A model generated the notes under the pieces. It did not search any database and had not been told where the DNA came from. It saw nothing but the letters and a program-made list of their open reading frames with translations. 64,000 nt of DNA from an uncultured Campylobacter sp. (GTDB taxonomy: Bacteria > Campylobacterota > Campylobacteria > Campylobacterales > Campylobacteraceae): contig CAKVAF010000001.1 in the NCBI GenBank assembly GCA_934718785.1, positions 62,001-126,000 on the forward strand, given 5' to 3'. The first letter of the stretch is position 1, and each line of letters begins with the position of its first letter. This document shows positions 17,412-28,283 of the stretch, one piece after another. The translations under genes were made by a program, and so were the position numbers.

Positions 17412-18329
17412 TTAGAGCAAAAACAGCAAAAATGTGCTTAAAATCGGCATTGAGATAAAGCAAAACAAAATGCCAAAAGCCACAGCGCTCACGGCTAAAT
17501 TGGTATCCAGCTTAGCTTTCATAACCATAGCAGCAGCCAAAGTCATCGTAGGCGTGGCAGACTCGATGATAGCTACGATAGTGCTTGGCTTAAAAGACAT
17601 TTTAAAGACGAAAATGAGAGCGCAAAAAATCAAAGGCGCTAAAATCATTTTTGCAAAAATCACCACCAAAGTGCTTTTATAAGCACTTTTTATCGCACTA
17701 AAGCTAAGCCCAACTCCAATAGCAAAGAGCGCGACCGTCGTTGCTGCATTACCAAAAGAGCGCACCGGACCAAAAATAAAATCAGGAATTTCAACAATCT
17801 TAAACGCCAATCCACCTGCCAAAGCAATGAAAGGCGGAAAAGTGATAAATTTTTTCAAATTTGAAAGAAAACTTGGCTTATTTTCACTGGCTAAAGCAAG
17901 GATAAATGGACCTGCCATCGATATAGGAAGCGATGTGGCAAGCGCATCATAAAAGATGATTTCGCTGATAAAACGTGGCTCATTAGGATAGAGTCCTTCA
18001 ATGATAGGAATGCCCACAAAAAGCGTATTGCCAAAGCTTGCAAGCAAAAACATACTCACTAAAGTCGGCTTTGAAAAAGAAGCGATTTTACCCAGCACCA
18101 CCGCGATGAGACCTGCTAAAACACAGGAGCAAAGCCCCATTAAAATGAGCGCGATAAGCGTGAAGTCAAATTGCAAATGATAAGCTCTGTCAAAAATAAG
18201 ACAGGGCAATGCAAAAATGATAGCAAAATCCAAAAAAGTCCTAGATTGTCTTTGCTTCAAAACGCCGATACGCTTAGCCGCATAACCCCCACCCAAAAGC
18301 ACAAAAAGCGTGAATAAAGATGAAAACAT
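17412..18329 (-). CDS. AEC-family carrier (auxin efflux carrier / malonate-malate permease-like)
   Basis: A 305-residue membrane protein with about ten hydrophobic segments arranged as two five-helix repeats. The N-terminal segment FVLLGGGYAAKRIGVL and the FALPCLIFDRAYH stretch with its broken helix are typical of AEC/PIN-like carriers, as is ESATPTMTLAAAMVMKAKLD in the second repeat. Bacterial members move malate, malonate or amino acids; the substrate here is unknown. It stands alone. Confidence 0.82.
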   Translation of the reverse strand: MFSSLFTLFVLLGGGYAAKRIGVLKQRQSRTFLDFAIIFALPCLIFDRAYHLQFDFTLIALILMGLCSCVLAGLIAVVLGKIASFSKPTLVSMFLLASFGNTLFVGIPIIEGLYPNEPRFISEIIFYDALATSLPISMAGPFILALASENKPSFLSNLKKFITFPPFIALAGGLAFKIVEIPDFIFGPVRSFGNAATTVALFAIGVGLSFSAIKSAYKSTLVVIFAKMILAPLIFCALIFVFKMSFKPSTIVAIIESATPTMTLAAAMVMKAKLDTNLAVSAVAFGILFCFISMPILSTFLLFLL

Positions 18330-18565
18330 ATTTTTTCTTTCGATTAATTATAAGCCTTTTTCACAGGCTTTAAAGCACCTTAAAGGCGTGATTATAATCC
18401 TTTAAACTTTAAATTTTTCTTAAATTTATACCCTTTAATGAAAATTCTAAATTTTTTAAGGGTTTGAAAGAATTTGAGCTTTAAATTTATATTTTTTCTT
18501 TATATCATAGATGAGATTTTCAAAAGCAAAATTCAAGTGATTTAAAAATTTGAAAGCATTTAAAG

Positions 18566-18594
18566 CTTAAAGTGCTTGGATGAAGCACTTTAAG
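18566..18594 (-). terminator. Hairpin behind dps
   Basis: A perfect 12-bp stem (arms 18566-18577 and 18583-18594, CTTAAAGTGCTT) with a 5-nt loop, 25 bp past the dps stop. Confidence 0.65.
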
Positions 18595-18619
18595 TGGTTT
18601 GAGGATTGCTTTTTAGCAA

Positions 18620-19072
18620 TTATTTCTTTTTGCAAGTGTTTTCAAGGCTGCTATCAAGCATCCAAAGAGCCTTTTCAAGCTCGGCGATTTTTTCTTGTGC
18701 AAAGGCTGAAGTCGTTGTGTCGCCATCTTTATCTGCAAGCTCATCAAGCTTTTTAAACTCTTTTAAAAGATAAGTATAATCTTTTCTTACAAACTCTAAA
18801 GCCTCACTCGCGCTAAAGCAGTCTTGATCGACTTTTGGTGTTTTAGCCGTTTTGTAAAGTTCTTCAGGGCAAATGATAGCTTTATCTTTAAGCTGCAAAA
18901 TGCGCTCAGCCAAATCATCAAAAAGCTCCGCCATTTTCTCATAAGCATCCTCAGTGTAAGAATGCACCGCGTAAAATTGAAGTCCTTTGACATTCCAGTG
19001 ATAGTTGTGAAACTTGAGCCAAAGACTGTGACTATCAGCTTGAAGCTGTTTGAGTTGTTTAATAACTGACAT
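18620..19072 (-). CDS. dps: Dps ferritin-like DNA-protection protein
   Basis: A 150-residue Dps subunit. The ferroxidase residues are visible in [24 protein letters not shown] (two His and an acidic residue) and in [10 protein letters not shown]. Twelve subunits form a shell that oxidises and stores iron with peroxide, protecting DNA from oxidative damage. AAAGGAGAAAAA precedes the start and an extended -10 (TGCTATAAT) is 30 bp upstream. The short, neutral N-terminus lacks the Lys-rich DNA-binding tail of E. coli Dps. Confidence 0.95.
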   Translation of the reverse strand: MSVIKQLKQLQADSHSLWLKFHNYHWNVKGLQFYAVHSYTEDAYEKMAELFDDLAERILQLKDKAIICPEELYKTAKTPKVDQDCFSASEALEFVRKDYTYLLKEFKKLDELADKDGDTTTSAFAQEKIAELEKALWMLDSSLENTCKKK

Positions 19073-19458
19073 TTTTTCTCCTTTTGTGGTATAAATTGAT
19101 AAAATTATAGCATAAAATTCTTGTAAAGATAATTTTTTTTATTAATAAATTTTATTATTTAGAAATTTACATTTTTAAAGGCCTATTTTTAGGTAAATTC
19201 GAGTGAAAAATCAGTAAATTTTAGCTTAAAAATTTAAGCTAAAAATCTAAAAAATTTAAAATAAACTTAAAATTTAAAGCAAAATTAAGGTAAAAATTTG
19301 TGTAAATTTTACAAATTTATGAAATTTAATTTACGAATTTACACAAATTTAAATCAAAAGCTTTAATGAAGCCCATATCATTTAATCTTGTCTCAAAGCT
19401 AAATCTTTAAAATAAAATGTGCATTTAAATTTGCTCAAAAAGTCAATACAGCAAGCAC
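19073..19458. other. AT-rich 386-bp gap between dps and murB with two inverted repeats
   Basis: It holds the dps promoter on the left. A 12-bp palindrome with a 2-nt loop is at 19219-19244 (TTTTAGCTTAAA arm). A 15-bp perfect inverted repeat has arms at 19294-19308 and 19336-19350 (AAATTTGTGTAAATT). The second may end murB transcripts. No gene is seen. Confidence 0.5.
19104..19109 (-). promoter_or_regulatory. Extended -10 box of dps
   Basis: TATAAT on the minus strand, preceded by TGC, at a proper distance from the dps start. No convincing Fur or PerR box was recognised. Confidence 0.55.
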
Positions 19459-20238
19459 TTAAATAATAATCACTTCTTCTTCAAGCAAGATATTAAACTC
19501 TTTTAAAACGCGCTCTTTAGCTAGATTGATTAAAAACAAAGCATCATCAAAGCTAGCGCCGCCTTTGTTGATTAAAAAATTTGCGTGTTTATCACTTATC
19601 ATTGCCCTACCCTTGCTAAAGCCTTTAAGCCCCACAGCTTCTATTAAGTGGCCAGCAAAATTTCCCGGTGGATTTTTAAAAATAGAGCCAAAGCTAGCCC
19701 CACTTGGCTGATTACTCCTTGCAGCCTTTAAAGTGCTATCCTTAGTATTATCAAAGCCCTTTTCAAGCCTAAAAACTGCTTCAAAAGCTACGCCTTTAAA
19801 AGCACTTTTTCTATAAGCAAAACCTGCTTCATCTTTTAAAAGCTCTTTGTCAAAAAGGCTTAAAAAAAACAAATTTTTACTGATTTCTTCATCTTTAAGC
19901 CCTGCATTCATCTTTAAAAGCCCACCTAAAGTGCCCGGGATTTTAAGCAAAAACTCAAAGCCTTTTAAATTTTTTTCTTTAGCAAAAAGATAAATTTTTT
20001 TTGAGCTTGTCGCACAGCCTATTTTAAGGATGCATTCTTTTTCATTTTCTTCTAAAATCTCTAAAAAATCAAATTTTTTACCTAAAATTCCAAGCTCTTT
20101 TTTAGGTGCGTTGCTGATGAGTAAATTATTTGCCCCACCTATTAAAAAGCCCTTAAAATCAAGCTTTTCATTAAGCTCTAAAACTTCAAGCTTAGGACCT
20201 ATTTTAATGGCTGAGTATTTAGAAAAATCTATAATCAT
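19459..20238 (-). CDS. murB: UDP-N-acetylenolpyruvoylglucosamine reductase
   Basis: MurB makes UDP-MurNAc with FAD and NADPH for cell-wall synthesis. The 259-residue protein is of the short (type II) kind. FAD-binding GGANNLL and IPGTLGGLLKMNAG are present, as is the catalytic Ser in PSGASFGSIFKNP with the downstream AGHLIEAVGLKG and ISDKHANFLINKGGAS. Its start overlaps the fliQ stop by 4 bp. The murB-fliQ pairing is also found in C. jejuni (from memory). Confidence 0.95.
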   Translation of the reverse strand: MIIDFSKYSAIKIGPKLEVLELNEKLDFKGFLIGGANNLLISNAPKKELGILGKKFDFLEILEENEKECILKIGCATSSKKIYLFAKEKNLKGFEFLLKIPGTLGGLLKMNAGLKDEEISKNLFFLSLFDKELLKDEAGFAYRKSAFKGVAFEAVFRLEKGFDNTKDSTLKAARSNQPSGASFGSIFKNPPGNFAGHLIEAVGLKGFSKGRAMISDKHANFLINKGGASFDDALFLINLAKERVLKEFNILLEEEVIII

Positions 20239-20507
20239 TCTTTGATAAAAAGTGGGATTTGCTCAAAAATTTCTGTGGTAAAATCAATCATGGTATTCAT
20301 CATCCAAGGCATTAAAAAGATGAGAACGACGACTACGAGTAAAATTTTAGGCACGAAAGAAAGTGTCATTTCATTGATTTGTGTTGTAGCTTGAAAGATA
20401 GAGATGATAAGACCTGCGATGAGTCCAGCTAAAAGCATAGGCAAGGATAAAAGCAGGGTTATTTTAAAAGTTTGCACGCCTAAAGCTACTAAAGAGCTTT
20501 CCATCAC
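20235..20507 (-). CDS. fliQ: Flagellar export protein FliQ
   Basis: A 90-residue protein with two membrane helices. It has the family pattern LLSLPMLLAGLIAGLIISIFQATTQINEMTL (shown in part: GLIISIFQATTQINE) and a C-terminal PWMMNTMIDFT. FliQ builds the FliPQR entry gate of the flagellar type III export channel, and its partner fliR is at 33119 in this window. It is translationally coupled to murB. Confidence 0.95.
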   Translation of the reverse strand: MMESSLVALGVQTFKITLLLSLPMLLAGLIAGLIISIFQATTQINEMTLSFVPKILLVVVVLIFLMPWMMNTMIDFTTEIFEQIPLFIKE

Positions 20508-20633
20508 TTCTCCTAAACTAAAAGTTAAATCATAACATAAAATGCTGAATTTAGCAAATTTTTGCGCTTTTTTAAGCCTTTTTGCAAATTTTTAAAGCAA
20601 ATAAAATTTCGTGTTTAAAATCAAAAATTCTAA

Positions 20634-20831
20634 AATTTCACAAGTAAATTTAAGAATTTCACAGAATTTTTAAAGTTTTTTAATGAAATTTAAGATAAAA
20701 TAAACTTTTGATTTAAAAAGGCTTTTTAAAAAAATAAAAGGCTTAAAAAATGTGAAATAATGTGAAAAAAGCATTTTTAAATTTCACAGCACAAAGGATG
20801 ATATAATAAGACTTTGAAAAAGAATTTCACA
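20634..20831. other. oriC: Putative replication origin: cluster of six DnaA-box-like TTTCACA sites before dnaN
   Basis: AATTTCACA occurs at 20634-20642, 20655-20663, 20780-20788 and 20823-20831. On the other strand TATTTCACA and TTTTTCACA are at 20751-20759 and 20761-20769. Between the second and third box is an 87-bp, nearly pure A/T stretch that could be the unwinding element. In C. jejuni the origin has been placed between dnaA and dnaN. Here dnaN and gyrB are in place, but fliQ-murB replaces dnaA. The boxes are read by eye and are an inference. Confidence 0.6.
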
Positions 20832-20847
20832 TTTTCAATACACTTAT

Positions 20848-20853
20848 TATAAT
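20848..20853 (+). promoter_or_regulatory. Likely -10 box of dnaN
   Basis: TATAAT 34 bp before the dnaN start. A second TATAAT lies at 20802-20807, overlapping the box cluster, so DnaA binding could affect dnaN transcription. Confidence 0.45.
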
Positions 20854-20886
20854 AAAAAATTTTAGAATTAAATTGAAGGAGAAAAA

Positions 20887-21954
20887 ATGAAGCTCAGCAT
20901 CAACAAAAATGCCCTTGAAGCTGCGATAAATCTTTGCAATGCTTATGTGGATAAAAAAGATTCTAGTGCTATCACTTCGCATTTGCTCTTTGAAGCGAGC
21001 GAAGATAAACTCATCATCAAAGCCACAGACTATGAAATTGGCCTAAGCTATAAGCTAAAAAAGATAAAAATTGAAAGCACAGGCTTTGCCACGGTTAATA
21101 GCAAAATGATCGCTGATACTATAAAGAATTTAAATAATGAATATATCGTGCTTGAGAGCATTGATAACTCACTTTTCATCCGTCAAAAAAGCACCAAATA
21201 TAAATTGCCAATGTTTAATTATGAAGACTTTCCAACTTTTCCACAAACTGAAGACAAGCACCAATTAGACTTAGACTCTAGTGATTTAAGCCGCAGCCTT
21301 AAAAAAATCTTACCTACCATTGACACAAACAATCCAAAATACTCACTAAATGGTGCTTTGCTTGATGTAAAAACAGATAGAATTAACTTCGTCGGCACAG
21401 ATACCAAACGTCTTGCCATTTATACATTGCATAAGCAAAATTCAAATGAATTTGCCATTTCTATCCCGCGAAAAGCCATCACAGAAATGCAAAAGCTCTT
21501 TTATGAAAAAACTCAGCTTTTCTATGATGAAAATGTTTTAATCGCTAAAAATGATAATTTCGAGTTTTTCACAAAGCTCATTAATGATAAATTCCCTGAT
21601 TATGAGCGCGTTATACCTAAGCAAATTAATCAAAGCTTTAGCTTTAAAACTGAAGATTTTTTAGACAGCCTTAAAAAAATCTCAGTTGTAGCTGAAAAGA
21701 TGAAACTTCATTTTACACCAAATAAAATCATCTTTGAGGGCATCAGTGATGATAATATCGAAGCAAAGACCGAGCTTGAACTTGAACTTAATGTGAGTGA
21801 AAATTTTTCAATCAATTTAAAAATTAAATTTTTCTTAGACTTTTTAAATTCCATTGAAACAGAAGAATTTTCAATGCTGATTAATGAGCCAAATTTAAGC
21901 TTTATCTTACAAAGTGAAGATTTACAAACGATCATTATGCCGGTGATTTTATAG
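20887..21954 (+). CDS. dnaN: DNA polymerase III beta subunit (sliding clamp)
   Basis: A 355-residue clamp protein with three similar domains. Recognisable parts are NSKMIADTIKNL, YSLNGALLDVKTDRINFVGTDTKRLA and the C-terminal LQTIIMPVIL, which fits the clamp family end. The ring holds DNA polymerase on its template. AGGAGAAAAA sets the start. dnaA does not precede it; fliQ is divergent 379 bp upstream. Confidence 0.96.
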   Translation: MKLSINKNALEAAINLCNAYVDKKDSSAITSHLLFEASEDKLIIKATDYEIGLSYKLKKIKIESTGFATVNSKMIADTIKNLNNEYIVLESIDNSLFIRQKSTKYKLPMFNYEDFPTFPQTEDKHQLDLDSSDLSRSLKKILPTIDTNNPKYSLNGALLDVKTDRINFVGTDTKRLAIYTLHKQNSNEFAISIPRKAITEMQKLFYEKTQLFYDENVLIAKNDNFEFFTKLINDKFPDYERVIPKQINQSFSFKTEDFLDSLKKISVVAEKMKLHFTPNKIIFEGISDDNIEAKTELELELNVSENFSINLKIKFFLDFLNSIETEEFSMLINEPNLSFILQSEDLQTIIMPVIL

Positions 21955-21983
21955 TTTAATAAAATTAAGTCATCAAAGAATGA

Positions 21984-22222
21984 ATGAAAAGATTAAGGCT
22001 CAAATATTTACTAAAAACCGAGCTTGATTTGATCAAGCAATTTTTTACGACTTTGATCGTGTTAAATGCGGGTGTAATAGGCTTTTTGTTTTTAAATTAT
22101 AAAGTTAATTCTTTAATTTCAAATATTTGTGTTATATTTGTAATCATAGCCTTAAGTATCGTTTTTATCGCTTTGCTTATTCGCTCGATTAAAATTTTAA
22201 ATACAATGAAAGGATTAGTAAA

Positions 22223-22226
<4 letters not shown>
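21984..22226 (+). CDS. Small two-TM membrane protein of unknown function
   Basis: An 80-residue protein with two hydrophobic segments (FFTTLIVLNAGVIGFLFL and VIFVIIALSIVFIALLI) and basic ends, so both termini are probably cytoplasmic. I do not recognise it. It lies 29 bp after dnaN and its TGA overlaps the ATG of the next ORF, so it appears to be part of a dnaN-gyrB operon. Confidence 0.6.
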
Positions 22227-24671
<2,445 letters not shown>

Positions 24672-24749
24672 TACAGATAACAGATTATGAAATACAAATA
24701 GCAGATTGTAGATTATAAAAAGCAAAATGCTCTTTGTAAAGGATATAAA

Positions 24750-25958
24750 TTGAGTTTTTTATTAAGCCTTAAATCAAGCCTTTTAAATTTAAGCTACAAA
24801 AAAATTCTTTTTTTTATCTTAAGTTTTGATTTACTTGCCTTAATTTACGGCTCTAGCTCTTTAAGCATAGGAGCTGATGAGGCTAGAGCCTTTTATTTGC
24901 AGGATAGTTTTGCAAGCTTTTTAGCAAAACTGAGCGTTTTAGCCTTAGGGCAAAATGATTTTGCCCTACGCCTACCCTTTTTAATCTTACATTTTTTATC
25001 CTGCCTTTTACTCTATGCCCTAGCTTTAAAAACGCTTAAAAGGCAAAAAGACGCGCTTTTTAGCCTTTTGCTTTTTATTTTACTGCCTGCTACGCCTGCT
25101 TCTGCGATTTTGCTTAATAATGCATCTTTGATGATTTTTCTAAGCCTTGCTATAATTTGTGCTTATGAGTATGATAAAAAATGGCTTTTTTACACACTTT
25201 TAATCCTAGCTTTTTTCGTTGAAAAGTCCTTTTTTATCCTTTATCTAGCCCTTTTTATTTATGGCTTTTATAAAAAAGACTTTTTTATGCTCGGTTTTAA
25301 TCTCGCCTTTTTAGCCCTTAGCCTTTATATCTACGGCTATGAGAGCAGCGGTAAGCCAAAAAGCTATTTTTTAGAGACCTTAGGAGTTTTTGTAGCTTGC
25401 TTTTCTCCCTTAGTTTTTGCTTATTTTTTTTATGTCATTTATAGGCTTTTCAAAGCTAAAAATAAGTCCTTGCTTTATTTTATCATCACTACGACCTTTA
25501 TTTTTTGCCTACTTTTAAGTCTTAGACAAAGGCTTCATTTAGAGGATTTTCTACCCTTTTGCGTCATTTGCACCCCACTTTTAATCTCTACTTTAATGCA
25601 TTCTTATAGAGTGAGAATGCCAAATTTACGCTTTGGATACAATGTTTTCATTCAAACAAGCCTTGTTTTTTTAGTGCTTTGCTATTTAGCAATTATCTTT
25701 AATAGCCTTTTATATAAATTTTGGGATAAAAACTTTGCTAGCAATTATCATTTTGCAAAAGAACTTGCTTTTGAGCTTAAAAAAAGGGGCGTTAGGGCTA
25801 TAAAAAGCGATGATGATATGCAAATGAGGCTTAAATTTTATGGTATAAGAAAAAGTTCTGCTCTAATTTTAAGGCAAAGCGGGGCTAAAAATGCTGATTT
25901 TAGCGTAAGCGTGGGTGGCTTTAAGCGCTATTATAGCTTAAAAACTAGCGATGAATAA
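24750..25958 (+). CDS. GT39/ArnT-like multi-TM membrane protein
   Basis: A 402-residue protein with about nine or ten hydrophobic segments. An early acidic loop motif (IGADEARAFYLQD) and then NDFALRLPFLILHFLSC match the DE and RLP features of lipid-linked sugar transferases of the PMT/ArnT superfamily. A short soluble C-terminus follows (about 335-402). The start is TTG with AAAGGA at six bases. It overlaps the pseudopilin gene. In that superfamily a sugar is moved from a polyprenyl carrier to protein or lipid; the acceptor is unknown here. Confidence 0.65.
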   Translation: MSFLLSLKSSLLNLSYKKILFFILSFDLLALIYGSSSLSIGADEARAFYLQDSFASFLAKLSVLALGQNDFALRLPFLILHFLSCLLLYALALKTLKRQKDALFSLLLFILLPATPASAILLNNASLMIFLSLAIICAYEYDKKWLFYTLLILAFFVEKSFFILYLALFIYGFYKKDFFMLGFNLAFLALSLYIYGYESSGKPKSYFLETLGVFVACFSPLVFAYFFYVIYRLFKAKNKSLLYFIITTTFIFCLLLSLRQRLHLEDFLPFCVICTPLLISTLMHSYRVRMPNLRFGYNVFIQTSLVFLVLCYLAIIFNSLLYKFWDKNFASNYHFAKELAFELKKRGVRAIKSDDDMQMRLKFYGIRKSSALILRQSGAKNADFSVSVGGFKRYYSLKTSDE

Positions 25959-26745
25959 GCTTAGTCAAAAGGCTAAATTTAGCTTTAAATTTGCCCCAGC
26001 TTTTTCACTGCTCGAGCTTGTTTTGGTGCTTTTTATAATAAGCCTTATTTTTTCACTTGTGAATTTAAACTTAAAGCCAGTAAATAAACTAGAGCTCGCC
26101 GCAAAGCAAATTTTAAAAGATTTAGCTTATACAAGGGCTTTAGCCTTAATGCAAGGAAGCTTTAGAAGCAATGAGAGCTTAGTTGCTAGCAAGGATGAGT
26201 GGTTTAAGGCTCGTTGGCAGCTTTATTTCATCAACTCAAAAGCAACAAATCATCATCAAACTTATACCATTTTTTTAGATAAAAACGGAGACGGAAATGC
26301 AAACATAGGTAAGAAAAATGTGAATTTAGATAGAGAAATTGCTGTGGATATTATAAATAATGCTAAATTAATGAACTCAGGGCAAAGTGGCGTCATCGAT
26401 GAGAGCGATTTAAAAGCCAATGCGCGTTTTAATATAGAGCGAAATTTTGGCGTTAAAGATGTGCAGCTTTTTAAAGCCTGCGCGGGCAAAAGCACCAAGG
26501 TGACTAGAATCATCTTTGATGATTTAGGCAGGCTTTATCTGCCCTTAAAAGATGCTGATTTTGCCTATGAAAAGATCCTTTATAAAGAGGATAATGAGTG
26601 CATTCTTAGGCTTTCAAGCAAGGAAAAAAGCCTTTGCCTAAGCATTGATACGCTAAGCGGACAGGCTGATTTTGTGCCTTTTACAAATTCCAAACAAATG
26701 ATTTTTTATAAAAACAAATATCAAAAATGCGAAGATTTAAGCTGA
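25951..26745 (+). CDS. Pseudopilin-like protein (type II secretion/transformation family)
   Basis: A 264-residue protein with a prepilin leader. FAPAFSLLELVLVLFIISLIF carries the cleavage site before a Phe, Glu at +5 and a hydrophobic helix. A Cys-containing C-terminal globular part has a DKNGDGNANIG loop (about residues 109-119), which is EF-hand-like. Such minor pseudopilins take part in DNA uptake or secretion in Campylobacter (Cts system). It overlaps the previous membrane-protein gene by 8 bp. Confidence 0.75.
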   Translation: MNKLSQKAKFSFKFAPAFSLLELVLVLFIISLIFSLVNLNLKPVNKLELAAKQILKDLAYTRALALMQGSFRSNESLVASKDEWFKARWQLYFINSKATNHHQTYTIFLDKNGDGNANIGKKNVNLDREIAVDIINNAKLMNSGQSGVIDESDLKANARFNIERNFGVKDVQLFKACAGKSTKVTRIIFDDLGRLYLPLKDADFAYEKILYKEDNECILRLSSKEKSLCLSIDTLSGQADFVPFTNSKQMIFYKNKYQKCEDLS

Positions 26746-26786
26746 GTGCAAAAAAATAACACAAAGTAGAATTTTATAGAATTTAA

Positions 26787-26818
26787 AATCACAAAACCGT
26801 GGCGCGAGTTTTGTGATT
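26787..26818 (+). terminator. Palindrome-family hairpin behind the pseudopilin gene
   Basis: A perfect 11-bp stem (AATCACAAAAC and its complement) encloses a GC core. The core 26793-26812 is a copy of the GC-rich palindrome (AAAACCGTGGCGCGAGTTTT). It is 42 bp past the stop of the pseudopilin gene. Confidence 0.6.
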
Positions 26819-27004
26819 AAGAAATTTAATATAAATTTAAAGAGTAAATTAAAAGCCAAAACATCTCTAATCAGCAAATTTTGCGAGCAAATTTTATCTT
26901 CCCAGCTTTTTTTTACTTAAATTTAGCTGAAATTTCAAATTTCCCTTGACAAGATTTTTTCTTTTTTTGTTATAATACGCTACATTTTTAAAAAAGGATT
27001 TACA

Positions 27005-27331
27005 ATGAGTGTAGAACAAACAAATATCAGTGTAAAGGTGGATAGCGACTCAAGCGGAATTATTGCTGTGCTTTTGTCTTTTTTCTTTGGTTGCTTTGGC
27101 TTCTTTTTTGCCACTTGGCTCGTGGGAAAATGGGGATTTATCAAAAGCTTGTTGGTGAGCATTGTATTTTTTATCTTTTTGCTTTTGGGCTTTTTCTTGC
27201 CAGTTATTGGCTGGTTTATTATCCTGCCTGTTACTTATATTGTGATGCTCATCGTAGCTTATAAATCGTGTCAAAATCATAATGTTGAAATTAAAATGCC
27301 AACAATAGAAAAAACGACAAATCAAAGCTAA
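27005..27331 (+). CDS. Small membrane protein with Gly/Phe-rich helices, unknown
   Basis: A 108-residue protein. A polar N-terminus of about 18 residues precedes a Phe/Gly-rich helix pair (GIIAVLLSFFFGCFGFFF, about 19-36) and two further helices. The first pair recalls TM2-domain proteins, but the match is too loose to name. AAAAGGATTTACA precedes the ATG and a TATAAT box is 26 bp further up. It is monocistronic, followed by repeat b. Confidence 0.65.
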   Translation: MSVEQTNISVKVDSDSSGIIAVLLSFFFGCFGFFFATWLVGKWGFIKSLLVSIVFFIFLLLGFFLPVIGWFIILPVTYIVMLIVAYKSCQNHNVEIKMPTIEKTTNQS

Positions 27332-27353
27332 ATTTCTCAGGGCTTAATTTTGC

Positions 27354-27492
27354 GCGTCATTGCAAGACTTTGCGCTAGCAAAGGCGCGGTAATTTATTAT
27401 TTAAATTTGCTATTAAATTATGGATTGCTTCGCTACGCTCGCAATGACGCGGAAAAATTTAAATCATTAATTTCAAACGCTCGCAATGACGC
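27354..27492. repeat. GTCATTGCGAG-bounded repeat, copy b
   Basis: Left arm GCGTCATTGCAAG at 27354 and inverse arms CTCGCAATGACGC at about 27438-27450 and 27480-27492, with TGGATTGCTTCGC inside (27421). The middle (about 27390-27435) closely matches copy d. An ORF across it (27350-27565) is the translation of the repeat and not a gene. Confidence 0.85.
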
Positions 27493-27520
27493 ATTTATTA
27501 AATTTCTAATTAAATTCTAC

Positions 27521-27540
27521 AAAACTTGCACCACTGTTTT
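27521..27540. repeat. GC-rich palindrome, next to repeat b
   Basis: AAAACTTGCACCACTGTTTT, a divergent copy 28 bp from repeat b, with CAATTT/AAATTC flanks that extend the dyad. Confidence 0.6.
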
Positions 27541-27647
27541 GCAATTTACATTCAAATTTCTATAAAATTTCTTATTCTCTCAACTATTTTTCTGGTTTAA
27601 AAAGCATTTTAAAAATTTAGATATAATCACATTTTAAAGGATTTAAA

Positions 27648-28283
27648 ATGCGAAATTTAATCAAAGGCGCGCTTAAGTTTATGCAAGAAGACTTTAAAGA
27701 GCATAAAGAGCTTTTTAAAAGCCTAAAAGATAGGCAAAATCCACACACTTTATTTATCGGCTGTTCTGACTCGCGCGTGATTCCTAATTTAATCACAAAC
27801 ACAGGTCCGGGCGAGCTTTTTGTCGTGCGCAATATCGCAAATATCGTGCCGCCTTACCGCGTGAGTGATGATTTTTTAGCTACAACCTCAGCCATAGAAT
27901 ATGCATTAAATTCCTTACACATCAAAAATATCATCGTTTGTGGCCACAGCAACTGCGGGGGCTGTGAAGCGCTTTATTATGAGCCAGATGAGTTTTTAAG
28001 CAGTCCAAATGTCAAAACTTGGCTTTCACTGCTTCATCATATCAAAGAAGAAGTGCTCAGTCTAAGCAGCACAAATCAAGACCTAGCAATGCGCTCGTGG
28101 CTTACTGAAAAGCTCAATTTGCTCAATTCTTTGCAAAATTTATTCACCTATCCGGGCATTCAAAAAGCGCTTGAAGAAAGGCAAATTGAATTGCATGCGT
28201 GGTATTATATCATCGAAACGGGTGAAATTTATGAGTATGATTTAAATCAAAAAAATTTCATTTTAATTCAGGAGAAAAAATGA
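27648..28283 (+). CDS. canB: Beta-class carbonic anhydrase
   Basis: A 211-residue enzyme that interconverts CO2 and bicarbonate. Zinc ligands are visible in CSDSRV (Cys, with the Asp-Arg dyad) and HSNCGGCEAL (His and Cys). It is cytosolic, without a signal. The stop overlaps the start of the MscS gene by 4 bp, the same pair as Cj0237-Cj0238 in C. jejuni (from memory). The enzyme supports growth at low CO2 by feeding bicarbonate to carboxylases such as CarA/B. Confidence 0.95.
   Translation: MRNLIKGALKFMQEDFKEHKELFKSLKDRQNPHTLFIGCSDSRVIPNLITNTGPGELFVVRNIANIVPPYRVSDDFLATTSAIEYALNSLHIKNIIVCGHSNCGGCEALYYEPDEFLSSPNVKTWLSLLHHIKEEVLSLSSTNQDLAMRSWLTEKLNLLNSLQNLFTYPGIQKALEERQIELHAWYYIIETGEIYEYDLNQKNFILIQEKK

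Noticed and set aside
24672..24749. A tRNA or small RNA in the gap after gyrB
   Set aside because: The sequence is an A-rich repeat-like stretch with GATTATGAAATAC and GATTGTAGATTA words and has no cloverleaf or T-loop pattern.
27350..27565. A 71-codon ORF after the small membrane protein
   Set aside because: It lies entirely in repeat b and the adjoining palindrome, and its peptide is a translation of the repeat.
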